Source: Guadua angustifolia
Lineage: Eukaryota; Streptophyta; Magnoliopsida; Poales; Poaceae
NCBI GenBank assembly: GCA_036346375.1
Contig: CM070511.1
Location: 1,364,001-1,428,000 of the forward strand
Direction of reading: 5' to 3'
DNA length: 64,000 bases
Shown: positions 47,114 to 57,968 of the stretch, one piece after another
Numbering within the stretch: position 1 is the stretch's first letter
Layout: the number at the start of each line of letters is the position of its first letter
The notes under the pieces: model-generated
What the model was told of the DNA's origin: nothing
What the model saw: the letters and a program-made list of their open reading frames with translations, nothing else
Database searches by the model: none
Made by a program: the position numbers and the translations under genes

Positions 47114-48200
47114 CCTGAGTTCCAGTGATACAGCTCCTTTGTAGAAAAAGAGATCAGTATTTATGGACCTACCTTATTGGCAAAGACTGGATGTTCGACA
47201 TGCGATCGATGTCATGCATATAGAGAAGAACGTGTGTGACAAATTTTGCTTGGTATTTTACTAGACATACCTCGCAAAATAAAAGATACACTCAACACAC
47301 GGATGGACCTGAAAGATATGAAACTCAGGAAGGAGCTGCATCATGAAGACCTGGGTCAAGGAAAAAAGTACCTTCCCGCAGCTTGCTACACTTTAAGTAA
47401 GAAAGAGAAAATTAGCGTGTGTAAGTGCTTGCATGGAGTCAAAGTTTCGTCCGGTTATTCTGCCAACATAAAGAGGCTAGTCTCAATGAAAGACTTGAAA
47501 TTAGTTGGTATGAAGTCTCATGATTGCCACGTGATAATGACACATATGCTTCCTGTTGCAATTAGGGGTGTTTTGCTAGAGAAAGTGCGAGGTCCAATTA
47601 TAAAATTGTGTTCATTCTTCAACGCGATTTCACAGAAGGTCATCGACCCGTTGAAACTGGATAAGCTGCAGCAAGACGTGATCCACACTCTATGCCGGCT
47701 GGAGATGTGCTTCCCTCCATCCTTCTTCGATATTATGGTTCATCTCATTGTTTATATTATGAAAGAGATATAGTTTTTTTGGCCCTATGTTTCTACATCA
47801 GATGTACCCTTTCGAGAGGTTCATGGGAGTTGTGAAGAATATGTTCGTAATCGACATCGGTCGGAAGGGTGCATTGCCAAAGGTTGGGGAACCAAGGAGG
47901 TCATCGAGTTCTGCATCGATTACATGGATCTCAAACCGATTGGTGTGCCTGTATCTCGCCATGAAGAGAGGCTACAAGGGAAAGGGACACTAGATCAGAA
48001 ATCGATCTGTACAAATGATCATGCTTCATTCACGCAAATACATTTTACGCTTCGCACTAATCAGCCAGCGCCCTCAGATGTCAACATGCACAAGAACATG
48101 CTACGAAGAAAAAACCCATGTAAGTCTGAGGTTTGGATCGCTAGAGAGCACAGCACTTGTTTCTTGATTCTTGCTGGCTGGAGGAGAGGTAATGCTCTGT
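47114..48200 (+). pseudogene. CACTA TNP2 transposase, C-terminal part
   Basis: Joining 35169 to 47114 restores the TNP2 reading phase. The first codons after the gypsy element read on in frame to a TAG near 47144 where Trp is expected, then through LPYWQRLDVRHAIDVMHIEK. A run-length change near 47242-47248 shifts the frame, which continues as GILLDIPRK...MDLKDMKLRKEL to 47773. It continues in two further frames through MYPFERFMG (from 47787) and DYMDLKPIG and SEVWIAREHSTCF, ending about 48165. The segment beyond REHSTCF is missing or lies beyond an intron I cannot trace. Confidence 0.82.
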
Positions 48201-48392
48201 GATGATACTGGGTTTATTGATGAATTTGACAATTGATCAACTCCTAGAATGTTGTACTCATATTTTGATCCAGGTGCCCCTGTTGCTCTGTGATGATATT
48301 AGGGTTAAATTACTCTATGATGAATGTGTGCGCTCGATGTAGCTTGTCAGCTCCCAGAATGTTGTACTCATATTTTGATTCGGGTGCCCCTG

Positions 48393-49469
48393 TGTCGGTG
48401 TTTCGTAAAACCGGCAAGTAAATTTGTAAGTCTAGGGGCCGCGCGTCTCCGCTCCTTGAATGGTTAGACTCGGGAGTCCAAGATGTATACTGGTTCGGAC
48501 CGAATATCCCTACTTCCAGTTCGTGGTGGTGGATCTCATTACTCAGAGTGTGGTGGATTACAAGCAAGAGCTAAGGACAGGCCCTTAGCGCTCGTTCGAG
48601 TAGGGGAGCCCGGTAGCTCAGAGCGCTCGCTCGGGTCGGAAGGCCCGAACGAGGTCGGATGAGCGAACGAGGTAAAATGAGAAAAGTGAATGAGTCCTCC
48701 CTCTTCCTAGAGGGCCTGCCTCCCTTTATATGGTTGGAGGGGACAGGTTACACGGGAATTCGGAGGAAAGATGTAGGGGTATGCTATGCCCGGGAGTCCC
48801 GGTTTTCGGTCTTGGCGACTGACAGTTTCCTGTTCATCCCATGCTGGGTTGGTAGACACAACTGATAGTGTTCCGTTGGAAAGGTGCGACTGCCTTCGCC
48901 GTCGCCGATGTTGACATTGCTCAGGCCAGATTCCGTGTTGCCTTGGGACGGAGCGCCCTTCCATCAGGCTCGACAAGGTGAGGGACAGGCGCCGACCTAG
49001 CGCCTCGCGCCATCTTGAAAGAGCCACCTGCCTAGCATGGACTTCGTGTCCACGGGGCAGGAGACTGGCTTGGAGTCGACCGTCAAGTGACGGAGATTTA
49101 CCGAGGCTCTGTCCCGAGGCCCGGTCGGAGCTCAGGAACGCCCGACCAGCCACTTCGGCCGGACGCCTCGACCAATGTCCCGGTTGAGCTCGTGGAGATG
49201 CCCGACGGTAGTTCGGCCTGAGCGCCTGGCGGGCCCGACGAGGCCGAATGATCTCGTGTCCCTTGGGCCTAGAGATGGGCCCAAGATGGTTCATCCGCGA
49301 TCCAAAGATATTTAGGATAATCCCATCCGCGAGGGACGGAGGCTTTGGTAATATCCTTCCAAAGATTCAGATCGCTGTCAGCCGACTCGAGTCCAGATGA
49401 TCGAGAGAAATACGATCTTGAAATAGATGTATACTTTGTCAGGGGTACCCTCGGTATGAGTATTCGCCA
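48393..49469 (-). mobile_element. Solo LTR, about 1.08 kb, right end eroded
   Basis: It begins TGTCGGTGTTTCG, directly after CCCTG. The interrupted tandem unit resumes at about 49470 with a CCCTTG-like sequence, consistent with a degraded CCCTG duplication. A TATA motif, CATATAAAGGG, is on the minus strand (about 48723-48733). The right boundary is estimated, because the expected CA terminus is not clean. Confidence 0.6.
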
Positions 49470-50814
49470 CCCTTGCTCGTGATGATATTAGGTTAAATTA
49501 CTCGTGATGAATGTGTGCGCCGATGTAGCTTGTCGCTCCCATAATGTTGTACTCATATTTTGATTCGGTGCCCCTGTTTCTCGATGATATTAGGGTTAAA
49601 TATGATCGTAACAATTATTCTGTGATCTGGGCCTTGAACTGGTAGAAATACATGCTTGAAAGTGTTGTTTAATTCACTAGTTTGATAATCTGTTCAGTAT
49701 TTCTTTTACTGTTACTTCTTATTGCTCCTATCAGTAAGTTAGTCACTTCAGCTATATTGATGTTTATCTGTTATCTTGAACATAGCATGTGTATTCTGTT
49801 GATAATTAGTCTCTGCTGATCAGAATATCTATGACTTGATTCGGTTGGTATAAAACTAGTCTTTGCCGACCAGAACTCATATAACTTGATTCTGTTCATA
49901 GAGATTATAGGCTACTGATTTGTATCTATCTACTGGTAGAAGTAAATGCTGATTTGAATTCCCCTGTTAGTTCGATCAGAAGTTTTTATTGGCTACTTGT
50001 CTGAGCATTTCCTATACTGTTCAGTTGATAAATCTTCTTCAGTTTAGTTTGATCCTAATATGAGCTTAGGAGATTTAACAGTGAATTACAATTGGTAATC
50101 CTTTATTGTGCATGTTAAGGTGGTAAGGGTTCAAGGCCCTAGTCACTAGATAATTTGTTAGCCCATTTGTGATTGTGGTGAAGATTCTTATCTTCATTCA
50201 AACCCTAAATCTGAGAGCAAAAGTAAATTCATCTCCCCTCTTTGAAGGAAAGAACATAATTCATGGATGACATAACATTGCTAAGATTTATCTTGTCTAT
50301 ATCATTTTTGCTATTTATGAATTATGTATTCTCAACTATAATATTAAAAGGAATAATGAATAAAATCTTGCTCTGTTGTAAGTTCTTCGGTACTGCGCTT
50401 GTTTCTTGATTTTTGCTGGCTGAAGGAGAGTTATTGCTCTGTGATGATTCTAGGGTTTTCATGATAGTGACAATTATTTTGTGAATAAGGCCTTAGCTTG
50501 ATAGACTTACATACTTAGTCTTGAATTTGATCACTGTATGAAAGTCTGGTCATTTGAGTTGCACACTGACTGTTTGTGATTTTGTCTAAGTTCTAATAGC
50601 CTGATAGATTTGATTAGCTTTACGCTCTGAATTCATTGCTATATGTTGTTCTGATATTTGATGGCTTAGTCTTACACTGTCACAATCATATGCTGTTGCT
50701 GTTCTGAACTTATGCACGAGGACTTGGGCGTTCCTGAGTGTGTGGTCTCGAGCGTGTTTGGGTGTGTGGTTCTAAGATTGTTATTGTTCCTATTTATATT
50801 ATTATGCAACTTCT

Positions 50815-51045
50815 ATGTATCATGTCAAATGTATATGTATCATGTGAGATTTTGAAGCAATTTCTATGTATCATGTATATGTGAAATGCAATGTATTTGA
50901 ATTTTGAAGCAACTTCTATGTATCATGTCAAATGTATATGTATCATGTGAATTATTCTAATTCTTGGTGAATTTCGAAGTTTCTATGTATATGTGAGATT
51001 TTGAAGCAATTTTTATGTATCATGTCAAATGTATATGTATCATGA
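50815..51045. repeat. Tandem repeat, unit around TTCTATGTATCATGTCAAATG
   Basis: Four to five imperfect units of TCTATGTATCATG with an ATGTATATGTATCATG spacer lie in the CACTA interior. It does not code. Confidence 0.7.
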
Positions 51046-51945
51046 TAAAATGGTGATTACGCCTTATGTACATTTGTTTTCCTTCTTTGACCATAAATGA
51101 ATGCTTGAACCCATTTGTATGTACTCTATTATGTTCTTTGAGGTGTATCTTTGATGTAAGAGAATGTAATTTGGACCTGCCAAAAATTCCTTTATGATCT
51201 GTATGGGTATTACTAAGGATTGTCATTTGGGAGTGTTGGTAATTCTGGTTTAGATGTTTTGTTTATGAGGAAATGACCCCGTTGTTGAATTGCATAAAGT
51301 AGATCTACAAATTGCGAACACAAATTGCTCGATATGAAATAGTGAATAGATTTGGATGTAATATCCTATTGACATACTTGGATATAATAATTGTTTTCCA
51401 ATTCATATTGGTAAATTCTTATATATGCATATAACACACTCTTTTTAATTCTTAAATCCTAATCTATATATGTATTTTTAAATATATAAGTATTAGTTTG
51501 ACACATTCATTGGAATTATATACAATGTAATTATGCAATTATACATATTTGGATATAAAAATTTAGATCGAAGTTTTGTTTATGAGGAAATGACCCCGTT
51601 GTTGAATTGCATAAAGTAGGTTAGTGGTGTTTCATGCTAGGTTGATGTGGCAATGCCATCTAGTACCTAATTGCACATGGAAGTGATTCTGTGTTTAGCA
51701 ATTTATTCGAATGTATAATTCCTCGTTGTTAACTATTAAAGTTACATGACAGTAGTTCAGATGCTTGTACAACTCTAACGCATGATAAAATGGTGATTAC
51801 GCCTTATATATGCACAACGGTGATATTAGCAACTCTAACGCATGACAAAATGGTGATTACGTCTTATATATGCACAACGTTAATATATATGCGAAGATTC
51901 ATCCCATAACTTTGTTAATTTAAAATTCCAGAAAACTTGCTGCAC

Positions 51946-53190
51946 ATGGCCTCTCACAATGGACAAGTGCCGAATGGTGCGGAGCCCGTGAACCAAAGCC
52001 CAGAGCAAAGCCCGCAGGGTTCCTCAACCTGGAACAACTTGAGGCAACAAATGTACACGAGGTAAGTCTTTAGTAGGATTCTTTCGTAGGATGTGCTTCC
52101 CGATGAAATTAGAGCAGAGCCAAACGACTAATGAAACAATCAAAATGCAGGGTCAGACATCTGGTGCACCGAGCCAGCGTCGTGGGCGAGGTCCCAACAA
52201 GATGCGCACAGATGAATGAAAGGTGATAGTTGAGCTTAATGTAGTCGGAGAACCAGCTATACCCGCATCATTGCTTGGGCCATATTGGACAGCATGCGGG
52301 GTCCTGGCTAGAGATAATGTGCCCATCATCTACAAATCATGGACACGCCAACGATTGTTCGTCAGATGTTCCCGGCGACATCAAGGAAATATTGTGAACA
52401 GAGTTGATAGCGAAGTTTCAGTTTCCCGAAAATCAGTTGGAGCTTGCCAGGAAACGTGCACTAAGTGTTATGGGATCTGCATGGAAGAACTGGAAGACAA
52501 AGCTGAATAAGGAGTATGTCAAGAAGGATCAAACGCCAGATTTTAATAGATACCCGAGGTTAGAGCAATTTTGGAATGAATTCGTGCAGTATAAGAAATC
52601 GGATGAAGCCTGACTATCACCAATGTAACAAGGCAAATTCGGACAAGAACATTTACCCCATGTGCTAGGCACCGTGGCTACGTGAGGAAAGTACCCAAGT
52701 GGGATGCACGGAAGAACAAATAACTCAGAGTGAAGTTATTATCACGCGACATCCGAGATGGCCCCAAGATCAAAGCATCTTGGCCGCCACGAGGGAGCTA
52801 CTTTGTCGGATGATGGTAGCTTAAGCTTCGTGGTTAAAAAGATGAGAAAATCCCGAAGAAGATCGTAGATGCCCACTCCCAAACTATTTAGGGCTCCTTC
52901 TAGCCAAGAAGGGAGAACGATGAGTTAACACACACCTTGGGTAATAAGGAGCGCCCTGGTCGCACCAGAGGGTTTGGCTTGGTGCCCTAGAAAGTAGTAT
53001 TACCAGAGGATGCCGAAATTTATAAACGACCATAGAAATCTAGACAACAACAGTTGGATGAACATGTATGAGAAATAGAAGACCGGATGCATAGAAGGGA
53101 AGTCGAATTTGCAGAACAGATGGAAATGATGAGAGAAATGGTAGCAAAGGTCCTTAGCTTAACGCTACCACATGACGGAGGTCAATAAAG
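51946..53190 (+). pseudogene. CACTA second gene: transposase_24-type (TNP1-like) protein, broken
   Basis: The ATG at 51946 opens MASHNGQVPNGAEP, up to a likely splice donor near 52062 (GAG|GTAAGT). The next exon reads SGAPSQRRGRGPNK, meets TGA near 52218, and continues VIVELNVVGEPAIPA, then IIYKSW. A frame change leads to FQFPENQLELARKRALSVMG, WKNWKTKLNKEYVKK, FNRYPRLEQFWNEFVQYK (52404-52613). These blocks are the hallmark of the plant transposase Ptta/En/Spm (transposase_24) family carried by CACTA elements. Later blocks, HRREVEFAEQMEMMREMVAK at about 53090-53150, form the usual coiled-coil tail. Several stops and shifts interrupt it. Confidence 0.8.
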
Positions 53191-53199
53191 ACCATTGAA

Positions 53200-54010
53200 C
53201 TCGCCGGGCTCATAAAGCACCTAAGCGCCCATGGGCGCCTCAAGAGGACTCGGCGTAGTTTTCCGTGGACAAAATCATAGAGCCGACACGCCGCAAATCG
53301 CACCGCCAGAGCAAACATTACCATCAAGGTGGTCAAGGATGGCTTGGCCATGCATCAAGGGGCGATGTTGCATAACCGCCCAATTCCTTAGGGATAAGCC
53401 GAGTTTCAGCTGACAAATGCGTGGTTGATGACATCGCAAAGTGGAGGTTGAGATCCCAAGCGAGGAGGGAAAAATAATCTTGGACAAAGCCTAGGCACAT
53501 TCATCGCAGGTGCAAGCGCTTATATAAAGTTTTCTCGATGATGACAACGATGATGATCTTAATAACGATGACAAGGCGGACTCTCCACCCAGAAAAGTCC
53601 TCCTCCTCGGCCACCCAAGAAAGCTCCTTCTCCGCTCCAAATACAAGACAAGAAGCAAAGAGCACCGCGATCTCAACATTCTACACAATGGGAAAAGTTC
53701 TCATCTGTGAAGCCACCAAAACTCTTAGCAAGAAACGAGCATATGAACTCGATCAAGAAAAACAAGAGAAGAAGTACACGCCAGTGTAGCAGCGCACTTC
53801 AAGAAGATGCCACCACCTGCTAAGATTGAAATCGAAGCTGTCAAACGGGATTTCTTCCTGGACTTAGCAATGGTTAAACAGACAGGACGGACAACTGAAG
53901 CTCCTCAACTTAGCCAACTATGAGACTACGATCGCATCTCTAGTAAGAAATCTAAAGGAGATGGTGGTAATGTAGCTGTTGCTGGAGGCCAAAGTGGTGC
54001 TAAAGGGTAG
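53200..54010 (+). other. Decayed linker between the transposase_24 and protease modules
   Basis: Short frames rich in Pro, Lys, Ser and Asp (for example 53538-53789) change phase repeatedly and are closed by a TAG near 54008. In related CACTA genes a variable low-complexity linker sits here. I see no domain. Confidence 0.45.
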
Positions 54011-55185
54011 GAGCCCCCTCTAAAGTGGCCATTCGTTAACGGGGAAGCTTTGGTGGATCCAAATGAGGAGCCCAGACTGACCACACAGTTACGGCGTCTA
54101 CATCAAAGGTACCAGCAGTATGTCCAAGAGACAACAAATGATGCTTTCCCCGTCAAATACAAAGATATGGACTTTCACAACATGGACTGCGTTTTCTGGG
54201 TAGAACACCTAGAACTATATCAGTTGTATCAACGAGGCACCCTGGACGTGTCCATATTAAGAATGTGGACTCTGTAAGTCTCTTGTATAATTCATGTTGT
54301 ATATTCACGTACTCTTAAACTGAGGGTCTAACTTCTTTTTTTATGTAGAATGGAGGCAATGACACTTAGAACGGACAAAAATGAAAAGATAGGATTACTC
54401 GACCCGGGCCTTGTTAACTGCAAACTTATTCTAGATCCAAGAACAATAAATGATGTTGAGGAGTACGTACTTAAGGCGCTGCTAAAGTTACAAGACAAGA
54501 CCTACATACTTTTACCCTACAACTTTCAGTACGTGTTTCCCTACCTACTAGTCTCTTATATTTGATGCACAACACTATGTGATGACTAATTGGCTTCTAC
54601 AGATTTCACTGGATCGTCCTCGTCTTCATGTTAGACGAAAGCAACATCACTGTCTTGGACTCAATGAGGAAACCGACAAGCAAGTACAAAGAATTAATAG
54701 ACTTGCTAGACAGGTAAACTCGGTCGTTGCATTATTCCTCCAGTAATCTTCCATCCCATTGCACCTAATTAATTTTAATGACTACTCGAAACCATGAATA
54801 GGGTGTACATAAAATACCGCAAGAAGAGCGAACGGTGTCGTCCATACACGAAGAAGTTCAGAATAAAAACCGATTTTCCGTGCCTGAGACAACCCCAAGG
54901 GAACAATTTATGTGGATACTACGCAATGACACATATCCACGCGTTCATCACTAACAGTATGGACTACAACGGCGACTTGGTATATCGATCATTACATGTT
55001 GACCCGTACTTTTCTTTATAAAGACGATGACACTAATTAATGCTTCAATTTCTCCCATGACAAATATCAAGTGGGCACCAAAGAAACCGCTTGACAACGA
55101 AATTGAAGCCCTTCGAGAGCAGACAACTGGGTTCATCGTTCGAGAAATTATCAACACGAAAGGCGAGTTTCACGAGCATATGTAG
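54011..55185 (+). CDS. Ulp1-like (C48) cysteine protease module of the CACTA element
   Basis: Ulp1/SENP-type proteases cleave SUMO or similar modifiers. Exons are 54011-54273, 54349-54528, 54603-54713, 54802-54997 and 55072-55185. All have GT-AG borders, phases agree, and no stop occurs before TAG at 55183-55185. Catalytic residues are His (54607-54609, in FHWIVLVF), Asp (54658-54660, in VLDSM) and Cys (54911-54913, in GNNLCGYY), with Gln residues just upstream (RQPQG). The module begins KWPFVNG and ends GEFHEHM. There is no start codon at its 5' edge; it would be read as the C-terminal part of a longer protein whose upstream frame is broken at 54008. Ulp1-type domains are known passengers or components of grass CACTA and MULE elements. 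Confidence 0.8.
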
Positions 55186-55499
55186 GTTAAGTGACATGTC
55201 AATGATTGTGAATGAACAATGTAATACTTAAATATTATGATGCTTCAAAAGTGAATGAACAATGTAACAATTAAATATTATGATGCTTCAATGTATTTGA
55301 ATTACACTTTAGCGATGCTTCAGTACTATTGTGCACAACGTATACCGTACATAATACAACTACTATACAATATATATATGCTACCACATATAGTGTAACA
55401 AATATATATGTAAAAAGGTTTAAAAAACCCATCACAGCCAGTTTTGGATATGAAAATAGGATGAGAGTTATCACCGCCGTTAATAAGGAAAAGGGCAAG

Positions 55500-55855
55500 G
55501 ATACTATTTATCATCACGGATATTGATAAAAATGGTGCAAAGATAGTTACTTATCATTGCCGATTATAAAGATGATCGGCAATGATAATTCTTATCACTG
55601 CCGCATATTATTGAATAAGTCTGAACCGGCAGTGATAAGTATTATCACTACTGGGTGGAAAGTCTGAACCGGCAGTGATAGTGATTATCACTGCCGGGTG
55701 GAAAGTCTGAACCGGCAATGATAGTGATTATCACTGCCGGTTAACATCCGGCGGTGATAGTCCTCGACTATCACTGCCACTTAGGTATTGCTGGGTCCAC
55801 ATCTGACAGTGATGCTGATGTGGACCCAGCAGTAAACACGTGTTCGGTAGTAGTG
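55500..55855. repeat. CACTA subterminal repeats and right terminus
   Basis: At least seven copies of TATCACTGCCG or CGGCAGTGATA occur in direct and inverted order, including two near-identical units with GGGTGGAAAGTCTGAACCGG (about 55650-55715). The terminus is CGGTAGTAGTG at 55845-55855. Confidence 0.8.
55789..55831. repeat. Perfect 15-bp hairpin beside the CACTA right end
   Basis: TGCTGGGTCCACATC at 55789-55803 is perfectly inverted at 55817-55831 with a 13-nt loop, 24 bp inside the element's end. It is distinct from the subterminal motif. Confidence 0.85.
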
Positions 55856-56257
55856 ATAGTGTGCCATCAAATTCCAAATGAACATTACGAAAACCTCCAT
55901 AATGGTCAACATACCCAAATGGTGAATAAAACACTAATATAACGGTGATGAAACACCAAATTCCAATTAACAATGATAAAACAGCAAATTCAGTTGTCTC
56001 CTCAACTAAAATTGATTTTTTTCTCCAAATAGACGATGAAACGTCAAAGAAACCAACAATGAAACATTGAATAAATGTTCAAGAAACCTCCATTGATAAA
56101 TCGCTGACGAGCACAAGCGATGGAGACCCGGCGACAGTAGATCGAAACTCCTCTGATGTCGTGCAATGCCGCCCCTAGGAGCCTCCTACTCCTAGGGGTA
56201 GTTGATTAGATCTAAACCCTAGGCTCTGATACCACTTGTTAGAGTTCTGATATCACT

Positions 56258-56485
56258 TGTTAGAGATAGCACGATAAAAACAACTGGAGACAAAGATTTA
56301 ACGTGGAAAATCCTTACACAAAAAAATTCATGGGAAACAATTCATTATAACGTTCTAAGGATTACAAGTACAGGGGGTGGCTTATATAGCCAAAGAGTTT
56401 GAGTTATAAAAGATTTGACTCCTAACAAACTATAGATAAGACTAAAAGATATGGCAGCTGAAAATATTTGAGTTATCTGTAACAC
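56258..56485 (-). repeat. LTR, right copy (5' LTR of the split retroelement)
   Basis: It begins TGTTAGAGATAGCACG, ends TTATCTGTAACA and is followed by the CTCAG duplication. Just before it, a 21-bp unit containing the primer-site complement and the first LTR bases is present twice (56225-56245 and 56246-56266). Confidence 0.85.
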
Positions 56486-56556
56486 TCAGCCATGCCTAGC
56501 TCCTACGGGGGAGCTGGGGGAAGGAGGGTCCGACCACTCCGACGTGAAAGGTAGGC
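56486..56556 (+). other. Continuation of the possible exon interrupted at 29425
   Basis: The sequence after the CTCAG duplication continues GC-rich and open for about 70 bp up to AAAG|GTAGGC, a possible donor. Beyond it the DNA turns AT-rich and intron-like. No following exon was identified, so the gene is unconfirmed. Confidence 0.2.
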
Positions 56557-57968
56557 TCTGAGCTAGGTTGTTAAAGCCATGTAACCTAGCTAGGATCTTG
56601 ATTTATATTGCCTTCAAATGATATTATATCCCCAGGAAAGGCGTGGTCAGTACGTACTCGAGATGGAATCTGTGTATACATGCGGCGGGTCTAGCTATAT
56701 ATGTGGTGTGTCGACGTTGCAACGATCGATCGATCGAGTGAGCATGCATATATGAACGTACGTTGCTATCAGCAGCAACGTGACGGCCGGGCGATGCAGC
56801 AATCACATATATAAATTCAGATTCAGACGGATATGTAGATCGATCAATAGCTTAGTTGAGTGTCTCGAGAAACCAGCTAGCTGTTAAGAGCAACGACACG
56901 TGTACGTGTACGTACGTAGTGCTATATCCGCCGACCGTGAATATAATCACACGCACGTACGTACGTATTTGTCCTGTGCGCATATAGGTTCAGATGATGA
57001 TCGATATGCATGCGTGTAGTATCTTTCTACTTGTGCAGTCAATTAAGTCGGCCGATCGGGATCGGATATCTATCTTGCTTTCCCAACTATCATTGTCCGG
57101 CCATCGACATGCAGACATGAGCTAGCTAGCGTGCGTACGTGCAGCTGCGAGCTTGTGATTTGGTCATGGTGGCAAGCTAGCTAAAATGATGAGTAGTGAC
57201 AGCTGAAAATGCCATGCCAAGTACATGCAGATCGATCTATCATCGATGTGATCTGCACTATCTATCTCCACCGCCACTGGAATTAATGTGCATCTATCTG
57301 ATAAGGCCAAAAGGTTAAGACAGGTGTTCATGTCCTCGGCTACACGTATGTGTCTATGTATATATACCAGTTCCATTATCAAACTTTGCCTAGCCTTTTC
57401 TTTTGAGAGAAAACAGTAGAAAAAGATCCTAGTGATTGAATTTGCCCCTTTTCCGGCCCCTTACTGCAACAGATCAAATGGCTCTGATGAGAAGTCAAAA
57501 TATATACGCATACGTACAAACTAGCTAGCTCACTACCTAGCCAATATCTGAAATATGGAGTAAAAACCAGAGGACAATATGCATTATACACATGCCTTAG
57601 AGTGGCAACTGGTCAAAGTTTGCTGCTGCTGTCAGTGACGTCTCCTGCTCCAACCCTGAATTCCATTCATATGTATGCCATGTAGGGGTGAGAATGTGTC
57701 GAGAGCGGATATCGCCCTTTTTATATTTTAACCTATGTTTTTTTTGAATTTAGAACCGAATTCGGACTAGCCGTATACAGATGCGAATCTGGGTTATTCG
57801 GGATACGGACACAGGATGAATACATGGCAGATTCGGATCGGAAACAGATAAAGATAAACGGATAATGTACTCATGGAAAAGGCAGTGCTACCACTGGATA
57901 AAAATTTTGAAAATAAAATCAAGTCCTTATTGCTATGTTTTTTTAATGTTCTGTATCTTATCAATGGA
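56557..57968. other. Intergenic or intronic DNA, no gene
   Basis: Rich in GTACGTAC, GATCGATC and CTAGCTAG clusters. A possible MITE-like stretch with GATTCGGATCGGAAAC and GAACCGAATTCGGAC in opposite orientation lies at about 57690-57870. No reading frame is supported. Confidence 0.45.

Larger units (their letters stand above)
48200..51945 (+). other. CACTA interior, AT-rich, no gene
   Basis: Non-coding sequence between TNP2 and the second gene. It holds the tandem unit AGAATGTTGTACTCATATTT at about 48247, 48357 and 49536. A solo LTR sits inside the third copy. A TATGTATCATGT-rich array occupies 50815-51045. Two copies of a 49-bp unit starting TGTTTTGTTTATGAGG (51255 and 51572) are also present. 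This probably represents introns and spacer. Confidence 0.55.
30342..55855 (+). mobile_element. CACTA (En/Spm-type) transposon, 25.5 kb including nested insertions
   Basis: The left end is CACTACTACAGA and the complement of the right end is CACTACTACCGA. The 3-bp duplication ATA lies outside both (30339-30341 and 55856-55858). Subterminal repeats of the TATCACTGCCGG type crowd both arms. Inside, in plus orientation, are TNP2 (from about 33587), a transposase_24-type gene (from 51946) and a Ulp1-like protease module (to 55185). Removing the gypsy element (11.9 kb), one of its 5-bp target copies and two solo LTRs (1.26 and about 1.08 kb) leaves roughly 11.2 kb, a usual size for an autonomous-type grass CACTA. 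TNP2 is broken, so this copy cannot now transpose by itself. Confidence 0.92.
29426..56485 (-). mobile_element. Non-autonomous LTR retroelement split by a CACTA transposon
   Basis: The left LTR (29426-29603) and right LTR (56258-56485) belong to the same family and are flanked by the perfect duplication CTCAG (29421-29425 and 56486-56490). The tract AACCTCCCCTTAA follows the left LTR and the primer-site complement GGCTCTGATACCA precedes the right one, giving minus orientation. The element's own interior is only about 1.1 kb (29604-30341 plus 55859-56236) and codes for nothing recognisable. All the rest is the nested CACTA and its contents. A solo LTR of the same family is at 14119. Confidence 0.88.
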
